From Edaphobacter sp. 12200R-103 (GTDB lineage Bacteria > Acidobacteriota > Terriglobia > Terriglobales > Acidobacteriaceae), in NCBI RefSeq assembly GCF_010093025.1, contig NZ_CP048114.1, positions 1,984,001-2,048,000 on the forward strand: a stretch of DNA of 64,000 nt. Reading direction: 5' to 3'. How positions within the stretch are numbered: position 1 is the stretch's first letter; every line of letters starts with the position of its first letter. Positions 35,183 through 45,347 of the stretch are shown piece after piece. The translations under genes and the position numbers were made by a program. The notes beneath the pieces were generated by a model. The model did not search any database, was not told where the DNA came from, and was given only the letters and a program-made list of their open reading frames with translations.

Positions 35183-36712
35183 TCATTCGCCGGTCAGTGA
35201 GGCCGGTTTTGATTTCTCCTCCGCCGCCAGCTCTTTCTCAGGCACTTGGGACTGCAACGAGTTCAGGCGATCGAGCAAGTGCAGCTGCAGCGTTGCAACC
35301 TCTGGCTTGCCGTACAGGTTGTTTGTCTCTCCAGGATCGCGGTGCAGATCGTATAGCTCCCAGGCCTGGGGCTCGGATACATAATGGATGAGCTTATACC
35401 GCTCCGTTCGTATGCCACGATGAGGACGAACGGCTTCAGGATTGGGCCACTCGTAATACTCGTAGTACCACTCCTTGCGAAACTCGGGGTCTGGTCGGTT
35501 CGCCAATGGAAGAACACTCTTTCCCTGGAAGTGCGAGGGAGTCGGTACCCCAGCTAGGTCGAGAAATGTGGGTGCAAGATCGATGTCGAGAACCTGTTCT
35601 TGCCGAACCGTTCCTGCCTGAATTCGCGCAGGGTAGCGAATCATGAGGGGAACGCGTATGGAAGGTTCATGCATCAGTCGCTTGTCAAAAAGACGAAATT
35701 CTCCCAGGAAGAAACCATGATCGGAGCTGTGCACGATGGCCGTATCGTCGAGAATTCCTTTCTTCTCCAGATACGAAGTCACCCGTCCAATGTTTTCATC
35801 CACGGCGACAAGCCCAGCGTAATAGTCCTTGACCAAACCTTCATGCGAGGCCGCCGCAATATGAGAGGTGGTCGTGCCGATTTTATTCTCCGCTTCAGCA
35901 AATCCCTTTGGCTTGCCAGGATAGCCTTTCAGGTCATCATCAAAGGAAACTGGTTTGGTAATGACTGTATCTCTGAACAGATCGAAATGACGGCGGGCAC
36001 GGAAGAACGGCTCGTGGGGAGCAACAAACCAGATGAGTAGGCAGAATGGCTTGTCGCCGCGATCTTCTTCGAGCCACTGCAAGGCTCGGTCTACTGTCAG
36101 ATCATCAGGATAGACGTTCTGGTATCGCTTCTGTTCACCGATCTTGCCCTTTCGTCCTTCCTTAAAAAAGGGGTTCACGTAGTCGTTGCCGGGACTGTTG
36201 TGTCCGAAATAGTAGTCCCAATAACGATCTTCGACGCCATTACGTACATGAATCTTTCCCAGAATGGCGACCTCATAGCCAGCTTCATGCAGAATCTCAG
36301 TGAATAGCGGGAGATCTTTAGGTAGCGGCGTATTGATGTGCTCATTGGATAAAGCACCGTTCGTGCGTGAGTAAAGGCCAGTCAGGACAGTAGCCCGCGC
36401 TGGAGCGCAAAGAGCGTTCGTGCAGAAGGCGTTCTCAAATCGGATCCCTTCACGGCCGATGCGATCGTGATGCGGTGTTTTCAGAATCGGATTACCGGCA
36501 ATCGATAGAGCATCTGCTCGTTGTCCCTCGCCAAAGAAGAAGACCAGGTTGGGCCGCTTGGGTGGTTTTGTCTGCTCCGCGAGAGCCGACAGGTTGCTTG
36601 TGGAGAGAAGGCCGCTACCGGCCGCCGCAAGTGAGCCCTGCAGGAAGTCTCGTCGAGTCGTATGCGCGCTCGATAGGGAAGGGGTGCGGTTCGTCTTATT
36701 CTGCTCTGACAC
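35183..36712 (-). CDS. Tat-exported sulfatase (CAPAR motif)
   Basis: 509 residues from a GTG at 36712 (CAGGAG six bases upstream). TTRRDFLQGSLAAAGSG near residue 20 is a twin-arginine signal. PNLVFFFGEGQRADAL starts the sulfatase fold. The active-site block is ALCAPARATVLTGLYS; the usual serine of CxPSR is replaced by alanine, an accepted CxPxR variant. VILGKIHVRNG and SSDHGFFLGEF, a metal-ligand block, are present. A C-terminal ELYDLHRDPGETNNLY tail is typical. It is coupled to the TonB receptor 18 bp upstream. Likely acts in the periplasm on a sulfate ester imported by that receptor. Confidence 0.92.
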   Translation of the reverse strand: MSEQNKTNRTPSLSSAHTTRRDFLQGSLAAAGSGLLSTSNLSALAEQTKPPKRPNLVFFFGEGQRADALSIAGNPILKTPHHDRIGREGIRFENAFCTNALCAPARATVLTGLYSRTNGALSNEHINTPLPKDLPLFTEILHEAGYEVAILGKIHVRNGVEDRYWDYYFGHNSPGNDYVNPFFKEGRKGKIGEQKRYQNVYPDDLTVDRALQWLEEDRGDKPFCLLIWFVAPHEPFFRARRHFDLFRDTVITKPVSFDDDLKGYPGKPKGFAEAENKIGTTTSHIAAASHEGLVKDYYAGLVAVDENIGRVTSYLEKKGILDDTAIVHSSDHGFFLGEFRLFDKRLMHEPSIRVPLMIRYPARIQAGTVRQEQVLDIDLAPTFLDLAGVPTPSHFQGKSVLPLANRPDPEFRKEWYYEYYEWPNPEAVRPHRGIRTERYKLIHYVSEPQAWELYDLHRDPGETNNLYGKPEVATLQLHLLDRLNSLQSQVPEKELAAEEKSKPASLTGE

Positions 36713-36730
36713 GGATATCTCCTGAGGTTC

Positions 36731-39700
36731 TTAGAACGAAAGTTTGAGGCGAAATGCGACATTGCGTGGATCGAGGGCAGATGTAATCTTGCCGAAGGTT
36801 GCAGAACCGTATGTGGTCCCCACACCGTTGAATGAAGGGTGATTGAAGAGGTTGAAGAATTGCGCCTGGAAGGTCGTCGTTAGAGCGTGATCGGTGGCTA
36901 TATGGAAGGTAGCTTTTTTTGCCAGACTGAATTGTGTGCTATTTAATCCAGGAAGGCGAACAGTATTGAGACGTGCATTGCCGAACGTTCCCAGTGCCGG
37001 CAACGCGAAGCTTGATTTGGAGAAGTAGTCGTTTACGTTGCCGTGTTTGTAGATGACGCTATTGATCGCGTCAGGCCGCTGACCTGTATTTCCGACGCCA
37101 GCCCTATCCACTGCGATCGTTGGCGTAACCGGCATTCCTCCTTGAAATGTGGAGACTCCGCTGACCTCCCAGCCTCCGAGTGTGTATGCCAGCACGTCCG
37201 ATCGACCGCGGAAGAATGGAAGATCGTACACGTAATTGACGGTAAAGATATGTCTCCGATCGTAGGCTGTTGGACCCGCTTCGGTCGCGAACTGGTTCTG
37301 TCCGACCTGCCGTCCCATGGACTTGGACCAGGTATAAGCGGCTTCAAACAGAAGTCCGTTCTGGAACCGACGACGGACCGTGGCCTGCAATGCGTTGTAG
37401 TTTGCCGAAGCAGAGCGGATATCGTAGTTGATCGCAGCATAGCCACGATAAGGCCGCACCGTATTTACATTGACCGTTCCCGCAGCGACTGCCACATTTG
37501 GCGATGCCTGATTGATATTCGGTGTCTGATCGAGGTGTCTTGCTGTATTGCCGACATAGCTGACGGAGGCCACGGTGGCAGACGGAAACTGATGCTCGAA
37601 CGTAAGCGAATACTGATTCACCGTCGGATAAAGCTTGCGCGTATCAAAGGCGGCTAGCGTTGGAGGAAACGAAGTCTGCGTTCCACCGGTGAAGCCCGTC
37701 AGGGTTGTGTTGTAGATGGTGGCAGACTGTGAGAACGGCGGATTGGCGCTGAGATTCTCGTGGTTGTCATTGTCCCAGTGATAGAAGATGCCATAGCCAC
37801 CGCGAATGCTGGTCAGCGAAGATCCAAAGGGCGCCCACGCAAAGCCGACTCGCGGTCCGATCTGGTTTCGAGTTCCGGTCAAAGATCGCGGAAGATCGAG
37901 GCCCTTCTGATTCTGCACCGTGATGATGCCGTTCTCCGGGTCTCCCGTCCCCGATACCAGCGCGCCTGACGCTGTCACCGCGGGAGCATTCGCCGCAACA
38001 TAAAGCGACGGGACGAAGTCTGAAAGATGGTCATACTTGTCGTAACCGTTTGGAGCGCCACGGAAGACGGTATCGCGTACTCCTATGTTGACAGTAAGAT
38101 TGCGAGTTATCTTCCAATCGTCCTGCGCATATCCCTCATACATGTTTGAGAAGAGATAGACATTCGGAGTGGAGCTCTGCTCTGTATAGCTGTACGCGTA
38201 CCCAGTCAAGAAGTCCGCCAACGCATTGCCGGTCGCCGAGCCTGTGAAGCTGAAGCTGCCCGCCTGTCCTGAGTAAGGAAACCGGTCGAACTTCTGGATG
38301 CGAAGGATGTTGACACCGAATTTGAGCGCGTGGCTCCCCAGCTGCTTCGTCAGATCATCACGCCAGGTGTAGACGTTGTTTGTGTTGTTGGTGAGTCCTT
38401 GTGCCCCGATGGAGGAGTATCCGCTGATGGAGATCGTCGGAATCAGGTTGTATATGTTCGCGTTGTAGAGTGAGGGAATTGCAAGACCTGCAGAGCGGGT
38501 GGCAGAGCTGTCAGGCGTCTGAGTAATGTTGTTTCGTGAATATCCAAAGGTCGCCTGGTTCAGCAGTAACGGTGAAAATGCGTGCGTCCATTGAAGAACA
38601 GTATTCTGGCCGGGCTTGGCGAAATATCCTCCGATCGTAGGGAAGGACTGGTTTGACGGCTTCAGGATGGCCTGCTGCTGGCTCCAGGAATCATGTGCAT
38701 ACCGCACCATGAAGTTATCCTTGTCCGTGATCGGGATGTCTACGCGAACCAGTTCCTCCCTCCATCTCGTCTGACTCTTCGGGCTGACGGCATAATTGGA
38801 ACTGCCCGTGCTGTTGGGTAACGGGAAATATGCATTCAGCAGCAGTGTCGCGTTTGGGTCGATGTTGGTTACCTGATTGTTCACGTAGGAAGCGCCGGTC
38901 ACAGGATTTTTCAGCGCGGTCGGTAAAGACGAGAAGTCTCCTGCTCGCTGTGCTGCTGTCGGGGTGGTCGCCGTGAAGGTGCTCTGCGGTGCGGTCGTGA
39001 AGCCGGTCAGCTCCGGTCCTGATCGGCGATCAAATGCCTGCGACCAGAAGAAGAATAGATTTCTGCCAAAGCGCCCCTTCGCGTTTGGAAGGATGCGGCC
39101 GCCGAAGTCATAACCGAAGTTGTTGTCACGCAGAGGAGGCTTCGAGGGGTTGAAGTAATTGCGCGCGTTGAGCGCATCGTTTGCGAGGACCTCATAGACA
39201 TCACCATGGAACTGGGCGCCGCCTGAACGGGTAATGACATTGACCAGGCTATAACCGTAGGAGCCGATGTCCGCGGTGAAATTACTGGTATGCACCTGTA
39301 TCTCCTGAATTGCTTCCATCGGAGGAAAGAGATTCAGGCCGCGGTTTCCGCCAGTATCCATCGCGAGAATGCCGTCATAGGTGAATGCGTTGGAATTGAT
39401 GCGGCCGCCGTTGATGGAAGTGAGCGGATTGCCTTCCTGACCCACGCCCATGCGCTGACCTGTCTGTGAGCTGCTAACGCCAGGGCTAAGCGAAAGGAAT
39501 TGAGTGAAGTTTCTACCATTCAATCCCAGCTCTTTGAGCTGCGTCCCGCCGATCAACGTGCCGAGGGCACCATCGGCAGTATTGACGGCCGGTGGCGCAT
39601 CCGTGACCGTAACAGCATCTGACGTAGAACCCACCGTCAATTGAGCATCTACGATGCGTGTCGTATCCGCTGCAAGAAGGACAGATTGTTGGGTAAGTTT

Positions 39701-40030
39701 GCGGAAACCAGACGCAGAGATTTCGATCTTGTACTCGCCCGCCCGGACTCCTGCGAAATGAAAGACTCCCTGTGTGTCAGATTCTTCACTGTAGGTTGCG
39801 GCGCTGCTAGCGGATGTTGCGGTGACCTCAGCATGAGCGATCACCGCTCCTGACGAGTCGGTGACACGCCCCGTGATGGTTCCGGTCCCGGTACTTTGTG
39901 CAGGAAGAGACCAGCTGACAGAAAACAACAAGACAAACTCCATAACAAAAGCGCGCACGAATACACCAACCTTTCTGCTGGAGAGGGCACACCAGTGGGG
40001 GGGGGGAAATGGAAAGCTAACAAGGAACAA
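36731..40030 (-). CDS. TonB-dependent receptor, Oar-like (with carboxypeptidase-regulatory domain)
   Basis: Up to 1099 residues. The true start may be an internal GTG or ATG (39943-39970), since the first ~30 residues look unlike a signal and overlap a G10 tract. A signal follows (VLLFSVSWSLPAQ), then a CarboxypepD_reg-like domain (GTITGRVTDSSGAVIAHAEV), a plug region (LKELGLNGRNFTQFLSLSPG), and a ~850-residue barrel ending AFRLKLSF. These receptors are hallmarks of Acidobacteriota and import glycans or other large substrates with TonB energy. No SusD-type lipoprotein is adjacent. It is the first gene of a receptor-sulfatase-small protein unit. Confidence 0.93.
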   Translation of the reverse strand: MFLVSFPFPPPHWCALSSRKVGVFVRAFVMEFVLLFSVSWSLPAQSTGTGTITGRVTDSSGAVIAHAEVTATSASSAATYSEESDTQGVFHFAGVRAGEYKIEISASGFRKLTQQSVLLAADTTRIVDAQLTVGSTSDAVTVTDAPPAVNTADGALGTLIGGTQLKELGLNGRNFTQFLSLSPGVSSSQTGQRMGVGQEGNPLTSINGGRINSNAFTYDGILAMDTGGNRGLNLFPPMEAIQEIQVHTSNFTADIGSYGYSLVNVITRSGGAQFHGDVYEVLANDALNARNYFNPSKPPLRDNNFGYDFGGRILPNAKGRFGRNLFFFWSQAFDRRSGPELTGFTTAPQSTFTATTPTAAQRAGDFSSLPTALKNPVTGASYVNNQVTNIDPNATLLLNAYFPLPNSTGSSNYAVSPKSQTRWREELVRVDIPITDKDNFMVRYAHDSWSQQQAILKPSNQSFPTIGGYFAKPGQNTVLQWTHAFSPLLLNQATFGYSRNNITQTPDSSATRSAGLAIPSLYNANIYNLIPTISISGYSSIGAQGLTNNTNNVYTWRDDLTKQLGSHALKFGVNILRIQKFDRFPYSGQAGSFSFTGSATGNALADFLTGYAYSYTEQSSTPNVYLFSNMYEGYAQDDWKITRNLTVNIGVRDTVFRGAPNGYDKYDHLSDFVPSLYVAANAPAVTASGALVSGTGDPENGIITVQNQKGLDLPRSLTGTRNQIGPRVGFAWAPFGSSLTSIRGGYGIFYHWDNDNHENLSANPPFSQSATIYNTTLTGFTGGTQTSFPPTLAAFDTRKLYPTVNQYSLTFEHQFPSATVASVSYVGNTARHLDQTPNINQASPNVAVAAGTVNVNTVRPYRGYAAINYDIRSASANYNALQATVRRRFQNGLLFEAAYTWSKSMGRQVGQNQFATEAGPTAYDRRHIFTVNYVYDLPFFRGRSDVLAYTLGGWEVSGVSTFQGGMPVTPTIAVDRAGVGNTGQRPDAINSVIYKHGNVNDYFSKSSFALPALGTFGNARLNTVRLPGLNSTQFSLAKKATFHIATDHALTTTFQAQFFNLFNHPSFNGVGTTYGSATFGKITSALDPRNVAFRLKLSF
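39997..40006. repeat. G10 homopolymer tract at the 5' end of the TonB receptor
   Basis: Ten consecutive G on the plus strand (C10 on the coding strand) lie 24-33 bases inside the longest version of the receptor frame, and just upstream of the more likely starts. No other comparable tract was noticed in the window. Such tracts can change length by slipped-strand mispairing. Confidence 0.8.
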
Positions 40031-40485
40031 AGCAAAGACCCGGACGATGCCGGGCCTGCTTGTCGAACTCAGAGTGAGATGGGTTCGTTAGGCACAACAC
40101 AGCATTGTCCGCTCAATGCCAATCGGCAGAACGCAACAACAATGCGTACGGTTTTGTGCATGAAATTTCACTGTAGGTGTTTTATAGCTGAAGAATTGCG
40201 GGAAAGCAACTTGTAACAAAACATGTGACACATCGAAAGAGGGCTATCGACTTATACAGCATTGGCGGTCGACATCAAGAGATGTTGTGATACAGTACGC
40301 GAAGTGCGATTCTCTCGTCAGCTGCGCTGTTGTTGTACTCCGTCTCTCTAAACGACGTTGAGTACGTGCTGTTCCACAAAATACAGCGCTGATCTCCCCA
40401 AAATAGACTTCATTTGTTGCGACGGCTTAACCGGACTTCAGGCTGCTGGAGCCTACGATTCCGGTGTGTTAGGGACGAGGAAACG
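40031..40485. promoter_or_regulatory. Divergent control region of the island
   Basis: 455 bp without a gene between the leftward receptor operon and the rightward sulfatase. It contains the palindrome TGAAATTTCA at 40161-40170. It also has an inverted pair GTACTC...GAGTAC at about 40336-40376 that could be an operator. No sigma-70 promoter can be placed with confidence by eye. Confidence 0.4.
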
Positions 40486-41973
40486 ATGAATCGACGAACT
40501 CTGCTGCAAAATGGCCTCCTGATAGCAACCTCTTCTCTGGTCGGGCGGCGCACATTCGCGGCAACTGGCGGCTCGCGGCCGAACGTCCTGCTCCTGATGT
40601 CGGATCAGCACAAACGCAGCTGTATGGGAGCTTACGGCGATACGGTTGCGCGAACGCCGAATCTGGATGCGCTGGCGGCAAAGAGTGTTCGTTTCACGAA
40701 CGCGTATTGCGCCAATCCGGTCTGCACGCCCTCTCGCGCCTCGCTGATGACGGGACTCTACAGCCACAACCACGAGGCGCAGGACAATGCCCACCCTTAC
40801 TCCTTGCGGCACAAGACGATGGCCCACCACTTCGGCGCGGCGGGATACAGCACGGCGCTGATCGGCAAGATGCACTGGGTGGATGCGCAGACGCACGGCT
40901 TTGACTACAGGCTGGAGTTCAATGACTGGTTTCAATCTCTGGGACCGAAGACGGCGATCTATGCTGACGAGCTTGGGAGACCGAACTCGGGTTCGGGACA
41001 GCCGGAGATCGACGACCTTTGGCGTGACAATGGCGACCCGTGGAAGAATGTCCGGCACAAGGATGAGCGCAAGGGGTCAGTTCATGTGGGGCGAGTCTCG
41101 CTGCTCGAGGAAAAGGATCAGTTCGATTCGTTCGTCGCGCGCGAGTCCGCGCGTTTTCTGCGGAACCATCGAAGTGAGGACGGACCCTTCTTTTTGGTGA
41201 GCTCGTTCCTGAAGCCACACGATCCCTTTATGCCTGCACAGCGGTTTGCAGATATGTTCCGGCCTGAGGATATGAAGCTTCCGGCAAGCTGGGGGAAGGC
41301 TGATCTGGATTCGCTGCCGCGTGAGGTGGTGCAATCCATTCGTTATAACGGCCCCACACCCGAAGTAAGTGATGAGGCTGCGGCGAAACGGCACATGGCC
41401 TTCTACTACGCGAATCTTGCGCAGATGGATGATTGCGTGGGCCAGGTCCTAGCGGCTCTCAAGGAGACGGGGCACGATCGTGACACGATCATCGTCTACA
41501 CATCCGATCACGGCGAGATGCTGGGTGATCTTGGGCTGTGGCAGAAGTTTGAGTTTTACGAAGGCTCCTGCGGTATACCGCTGCTGATACATGTGCCGGA
41601 CGGCGCCAGCGGAGCGGTGGATACGCCGGTAAGCCAGGTCTCCCTCAGCGCGACGATGACCGATCTGGCGGGCGTGCGCCAGGTGACTCCCAACGATGGC
41701 GTGGGTTTTGCCGCACTGGTACGCAATCCGAAGAGCCGGGTGCAGGTAGAGCCCGTCTTTGCAGAGTATGCGTTAAATACGCCGCGCGCCAAATACATGG
41801 TGCGCGAAGGCGACTGGAAATACATCTTCTGGGCGCACGACCGCGACGAGTTGTACAACCTCAAGACCGATCCCGCCGAACTACATAATGTTGCGGCGGA
41901 TGCTCGATGTCGCAACCAGGTTGAGCACCTGAAGGCTGTGCTCTTCGGCTGGCATCGACCAGAGGAGGCATAG
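40486..41973 (+). CDS. Exported sulfatase (CTPSR motif)
   Basis: 495 residues from the ATG at 40486, preceded by GAGG; the longer upstream frame lacks signal or family features. NRRTLLQNGLLIATSSL is a Tat-like signal with an RR pair. PNVLLLMSDQHKRSCMGAYGD opens the fold, NPVCTPSRASLMTGLYSHNH carries the CxPSR formylglycine site, ALIGKMHW and TSDHGEMLGDLG are the other metal/substrate blocks. The tail EYALNTPRAKYMVREGDWKY resembles choline-sulfatase and glycan sulfatases. It heads a rightward unit with a receptor and a second sulfatase. Substrate is not determinable from sequence. Confidence 0.93.
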   Translation: MNRRTLLQNGLLIATSSLVGRRTFAATGGSRPNVLLLMSDQHKRSCMGAYGDTVARTPNLDALAAKSVRFTNAYCANPVCTPSRASLMTGLYSHNHEAQDNAHPYSLRHKTMAHHFGAAGYSTALIGKMHWVDAQTHGFDYRLEFNDWFQSLGPKTAIYADELGRPNSGSGQPEIDDLWRDNGDPWKNVRHKDERKGSVHVGRVSLLEEKDQFDSFVARESARFLRNHRSEDGPFFLVSSFLKPHDPFMPAQRFADMFRPEDMKLPASWGKADLDSLPREVVQSIRYNGPTPEVSDEAAAKRHMAFYYANLAQMDDCVGQVLAALKETGHDRDTIIVYTSDHGEMLGDLGLWQKFEFYEGSCGIPLLIHVPDGASGAVDTPVSQVSLSATMTDLAGVRQVTPNDGVGFAALVRNPKSRVQVEPVFAEYALNTPRAKYMVREGDWKYIFWAHDRDELYNLKTDPAELHNVAADARCRNQVEHLKAVLFGWHRPEEA

Positions 41974-42038
41974 CAAGACGCTCCTGTGCCCGCGCGTGAC
42001 TCTACACGCGTCTGGCCCTTGGCTCGAGGAGGCCTCTC

Positions 42039-45000
42039 TTGTTATCTCGTCTTGTTCGTTTTTTCCTGGTGATTGTGTTGTTGCCGTATGCTCTGCACGC
42101 GCAGCAAACTTCTACTCTGGTGGGCATTGTCTCGGACTCTACCGGCGCCGTTGTACCGGATGCGTCGGTTTTACTAGTAAACACGGCGACGGATTTTCAA
42201 CGTACGGTTATTACCAATGCGCAAGGGCAGTACACGGCCGCATCGGTGCCTGCCGGAAGCTATCGAATTGCGGTGGAGAAGGTCGGCTTCCAGAAGCTGG
42301 AGCGCGAGAACATTACTCTGCCCAGCGCAGCTACAGTAAACGTGGACCTGACGCTGCTGGTGGGCAGCAATGCGGAGACGGTGACGGTCAACGAAGCAGC
42401 ATCGCTGATTCAGTCGCAGAGTGGAGTGGTGTCATCGCTGGTGGATAGCAAACAGATGGTGGCGTTGCCGCTGGCGACGAGAAACTTCACCGATCTTGTA
42501 CTGCTGACACCGGGCGCGCACACGGGCTCGGCCTCGAATCTGGCTGAGGGGGGAAGCGCATACTCGATCCGCGGCGGCGCGAATTTCAGCGTGAATGGAT
42601 CCATCGCAGCAGCCAACTCCTACCTGATTGATGGAATCTACGATCGCAACCTGTGGTTGAATACGCTGGTAATGGTGCCGGTGGTCGATTCAATCCAGGA
42701 GTATCGCGTGATGACGAGCAACTTCAACGCCGAGTACGGCGAGGCTGCAGGCGCGATCACCACGGTTTCTACCAAGTCGGGCAGCAACCAGATTCACGGC
42801 AGCGTGTGGGAGTTTCTGCGCAACGACCAGATGAACGCCAACAGCTACTTTGCCAAGCAGAGCGGTGTCAAGCGCGCACCGTATCGCCGCAACACCTTTG
42901 GTGCGACCGTCGGTGGACCGATCGTGCGAAATAACACTTTCTTCTTCGGTGACTATCAGGGCATTCGTCAGTCGACACCGCAGACCAGCACGACGACCAT
43001 TCCCACGCTGGCTCAACGCCAGATGGTTCGGACGGGAAACTTTGCAGGCCTGGGTACGCAGATCTATAACCCTTACTCGGCGACCGGGACGGGAAGCGCG
43101 GCGAGGCGGACTCCGTTTTCCAACAACCAGATTCCGACCTCGCTGCTCGATCCTGCAGCGGTGAAGCTGGTCGATCTGCTGCCTGATCCAACTAACTCGA
43201 ACGCAATCAACAACTATACGATCGCACCCGCGCTGACGCAGGACACGGATCAGTTCGATGTGCGTATCGACCAGAACCTCAATGCCAGCGACCGCCTGTT
43301 CTTCAAGTACTCGTTCGACCAAACTGAGCAGATCACGCCGGGAACGATCCGTACAGCGGATTCCGGCGTCGCAACGGTAGGGCCGTACATCGGCACGGGA
43401 GGCAAGGGCACGCGCACGCCGCTGCGTACGCAATCCGGCACGCTGGGCTACTCGCACGTCTTTACTCCCGCCACACTGCTGGAGGCGCATGCCGCCATCG
43501 TGCGCTGGAGGGCCGAGGTGACGCCACTTGGCGCCGCCTATGACTCGGCGACGGCATTGGGGATTCCGGGTATCAACTATAACGCTCTGTCCGGCGGCCT
43601 GCCTGGCTTTACCATCGCGAACTTCTCGCCGCTGGGTGATACCTCAACCTATCCGGAGAACAGCTATGTCACGACGTTCCAGTACGACGGCGACATCATT
43701 CACACCGTAGGACGACACACGATCAAGGCGGGCTTCCTCTTCCTGAGGCACCGCTTCAATGGCTTCTCGGCCTTCCCGGTGCGCGGCACCTATGACTTCA
43801 ACGGACAGTTCACGCGTCAGATCGGCTCGACCAGCGCAGCGACGTCATTGGCAGACTTCGCGCTGGGCGCAACCGACGCTGCGAATCGCAATATCCTGAC
43901 CGGCGAGTTTGGCATGCGGATCTTTCAGCTGGCTCCGTACATTCAGGACTCGTGGCGTGCCACCGACCGGCTGACGATTGAATACGGCGCGCGGTACGAG
44001 GTGAGTGCGCCTCCCTATGAAGTACATAATCGCTGGGCGAACTTCGACGTGAGCAGCGGGCTGCTTCGCGTCGCGGGGCTTAATGGAAACGGACGCAGGC
44101 TGCGCAACTTCGACCTGAACACCTTTTCACCAAGGGTGGGGCTGGCGTATGGATTGGACGCGCAAAAGAAGACAGTGGTGCGTGCGGGCTTCGGCATGTC
44201 CTTTGTGGATACGCTGGCGGGAGGCGCGCAGTTGTACAAGAACCTGCCGTACTACTTCGCACAGGTAACGACGACGGACAGCGCAGGCGCTCCGGCAACG
44301 CGTCTGAGCGATGGATTTTCGACGCCCGTAGCTCCGGATCCCAACGATACGGCGGCGATCTCTACAGGAAGCCCAACGGCGTGGGATGTCAATCTAAGGC
44401 AGACGGGAGTCTTCCAGTACAGCCTGGGCGTCCAGCGCGAGATCCGGCCGGACGTAATCGCCGATATCAGCTACGTGGGTACGCGATCCGAGCATCTGCT
44501 GATCAACAGCCTGAACCTTAATCAATCGCGTCCCGGGACGGGCGGTCAGAATCCTCGGCGGCCTTACTACACCATCAACCCTAACCTGGTGAATGTGGCG
44601 TATCGTACGGCTGCGGGAGATGCGTCCTACAACAGCCTGCAGGTCCACGTGGAGAAGCGTACGAGTAAGGGACTGAACTTCGGCGCTTCCTACACGTATG
44701 CGAAGTACCTCTCGGATGTGGGGAACCCCAATGGCGGTGGCAATGGAGACATTCAGGATCACAGCTGCATCCGTTGCAACTGGGGCCCCACGCCGGATGA
44801 CTTTCGCCACACTTTCGTCTTCAACCATGTGTATGAGCTTCCATTCGGCAAGGACAGGCAGTATTTCTCGCACGGGCCGCTGGCGCAGATTGTAGGGCCC
44901 TGGAACCTGAGTGGTGTGTGGTCCTTGCACTCGGGCTCGCCGTTTACGGTGTTCTATGGCAGCAACGTCTCGAACTCCGCGGGGGGCGGAACGCAGCGAC

Positions 45001-45335
45001 CGGATCGTATCGGCTCGGGAAGGCTTGCGAGCGGACGAACGACCTCGCGGTACTTCGATACAGCGGCTTTCACAGCCCCGGCTCTTTACAGCTTCGGCAA
45101 CTCGGGCACGGGCATTCTCACGGGTCCCGGTTACTTCAACGTGGACCTCACGCTGGAACGCCAGTTTGTCGTAACGGAACGGATCAGGGCCGATCTGCGC
45201 GGTGAGTCCTTCAACACCTTCAACCACGCTAATTTCAATAATCCAAATGCAACCATCGGTACAACGACGGCTGGCGTAATCAGCAGCACGCAGTCGCCGC
45301 GAGTGCTACAGGTAGCCCTGAAGGTCACCTTCTAG
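42039..45335 (+). CDS. TonB-dependent receptor, Oar-like, second copy
   Basis: 1098 residues from a TTG at 42039 with GAGGAGG six bases upstream. A signal (FFLVIVLLPYALHAQ) is followed by a CarboxypepD_reg-like domain (STLVGIVSDSTGAVVPDASV), plug (MVALPLATRNFTDLVLLTPG) and large barrel ending LQVALKVTF. It is only distantly similar to the receptor at 36731, so it is not a recent duplicate. It lies 65 bp after one sulfatase and 12 bp before another, making a sulfatase-receptor-sulfatase operon. Confidence 0.93.
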   Translation: MLSRLVRFFLVIVLLPYALHAQQTSTLVGIVSDSTGAVVPDASVLLVNTATDFQRTVITNAQGQYTAASVPAGSYRIAVEKVGFQKLERENITLPSAATVNVDLTLLVGSNAETVTVNEAASLIQSQSGVVSSLVDSKQMVALPLATRNFTDLVLLTPGAHTGSASNLAEGGSAYSIRGGANFSVNGSIAAANSYLIDGIYDRNLWLNTLVMVPVVDSIQEYRVMTSNFNAEYGEAAGAITTVSTKSGSNQIHGSVWEFLRNDQMNANSYFAKQSGVKRAPYRRNTFGATVGGPIVRNNTFFFGDYQGIRQSTPQTSTTTIPTLAQRQMVRTGNFAGLGTQIYNPYSATGTGSAARRTPFSNNQIPTSLLDPAAVKLVDLLPDPTNSNAINNYTIAPALTQDTDQFDVRIDQNLNASDRLFFKYSFDQTEQITPGTIRTADSGVATVGPYIGTGGKGTRTPLRTQSGTLGYSHVFTPATLLEAHAAIVRWRAEVTPLGAAYDSATALGIPGINYNALSGGLPGFTIANFSPLGDTSTYPENSYVTTFQYDGDIIHTVGRHTIKAGFLFLRHRFNGFSAFPVRGTYDFNGQFTRQIGSTSAATSLADFALGATDAANRNILTGEFGMRIFQLAPYIQDSWRATDRLTIEYGARYEVSAPPYEVHNRWANFDVSSGLLRVAGLNGNGRRLRNFDLNTFSPRVGLAYGLDAQKKTVVRAGFGMSFVDTLAGGAQLYKNLPYYFAQVTTTDSAGAPATRLSDGFSTPVAPDPNDTAAISTGSPTAWDVNLRQTGVFQYSLGVQREIRPDVIADISYVGTRSEHLLINSLNLNQSRPGTGGQNPRRPYYTINPNLVNVAYRTAAGDASYNSLQVHVEKRTSKGLNFGASYTYAKYLSDVGNPNGGGNGDIQDHSCIRCNWGPTPDDFRHTFVFNHVYELPFGKDRQYFSHGPLAQIVGPWNLSGVWSLHSGSPFTVFYGSNVSNSAGGGTQRPDRIGSGRLASGRTTSRYFDTAAFTAPALYSFGNSGTGILTGPGYFNVDLTLERQFVVTERIRADLRGESFNTFNHANFNNPNATIGTTTAGVISSTQSPRVLQVALKVTF

Positions 45336-45347
45336 GAGATGAGAACA

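Noticed and set aside
42690..45227. Long reverse frames inside the second TonB receptor
   Set aside because: The receptor on the plus strand is complete with signal, plug and barrel; the reverse text is Arg/Val-rich noise.
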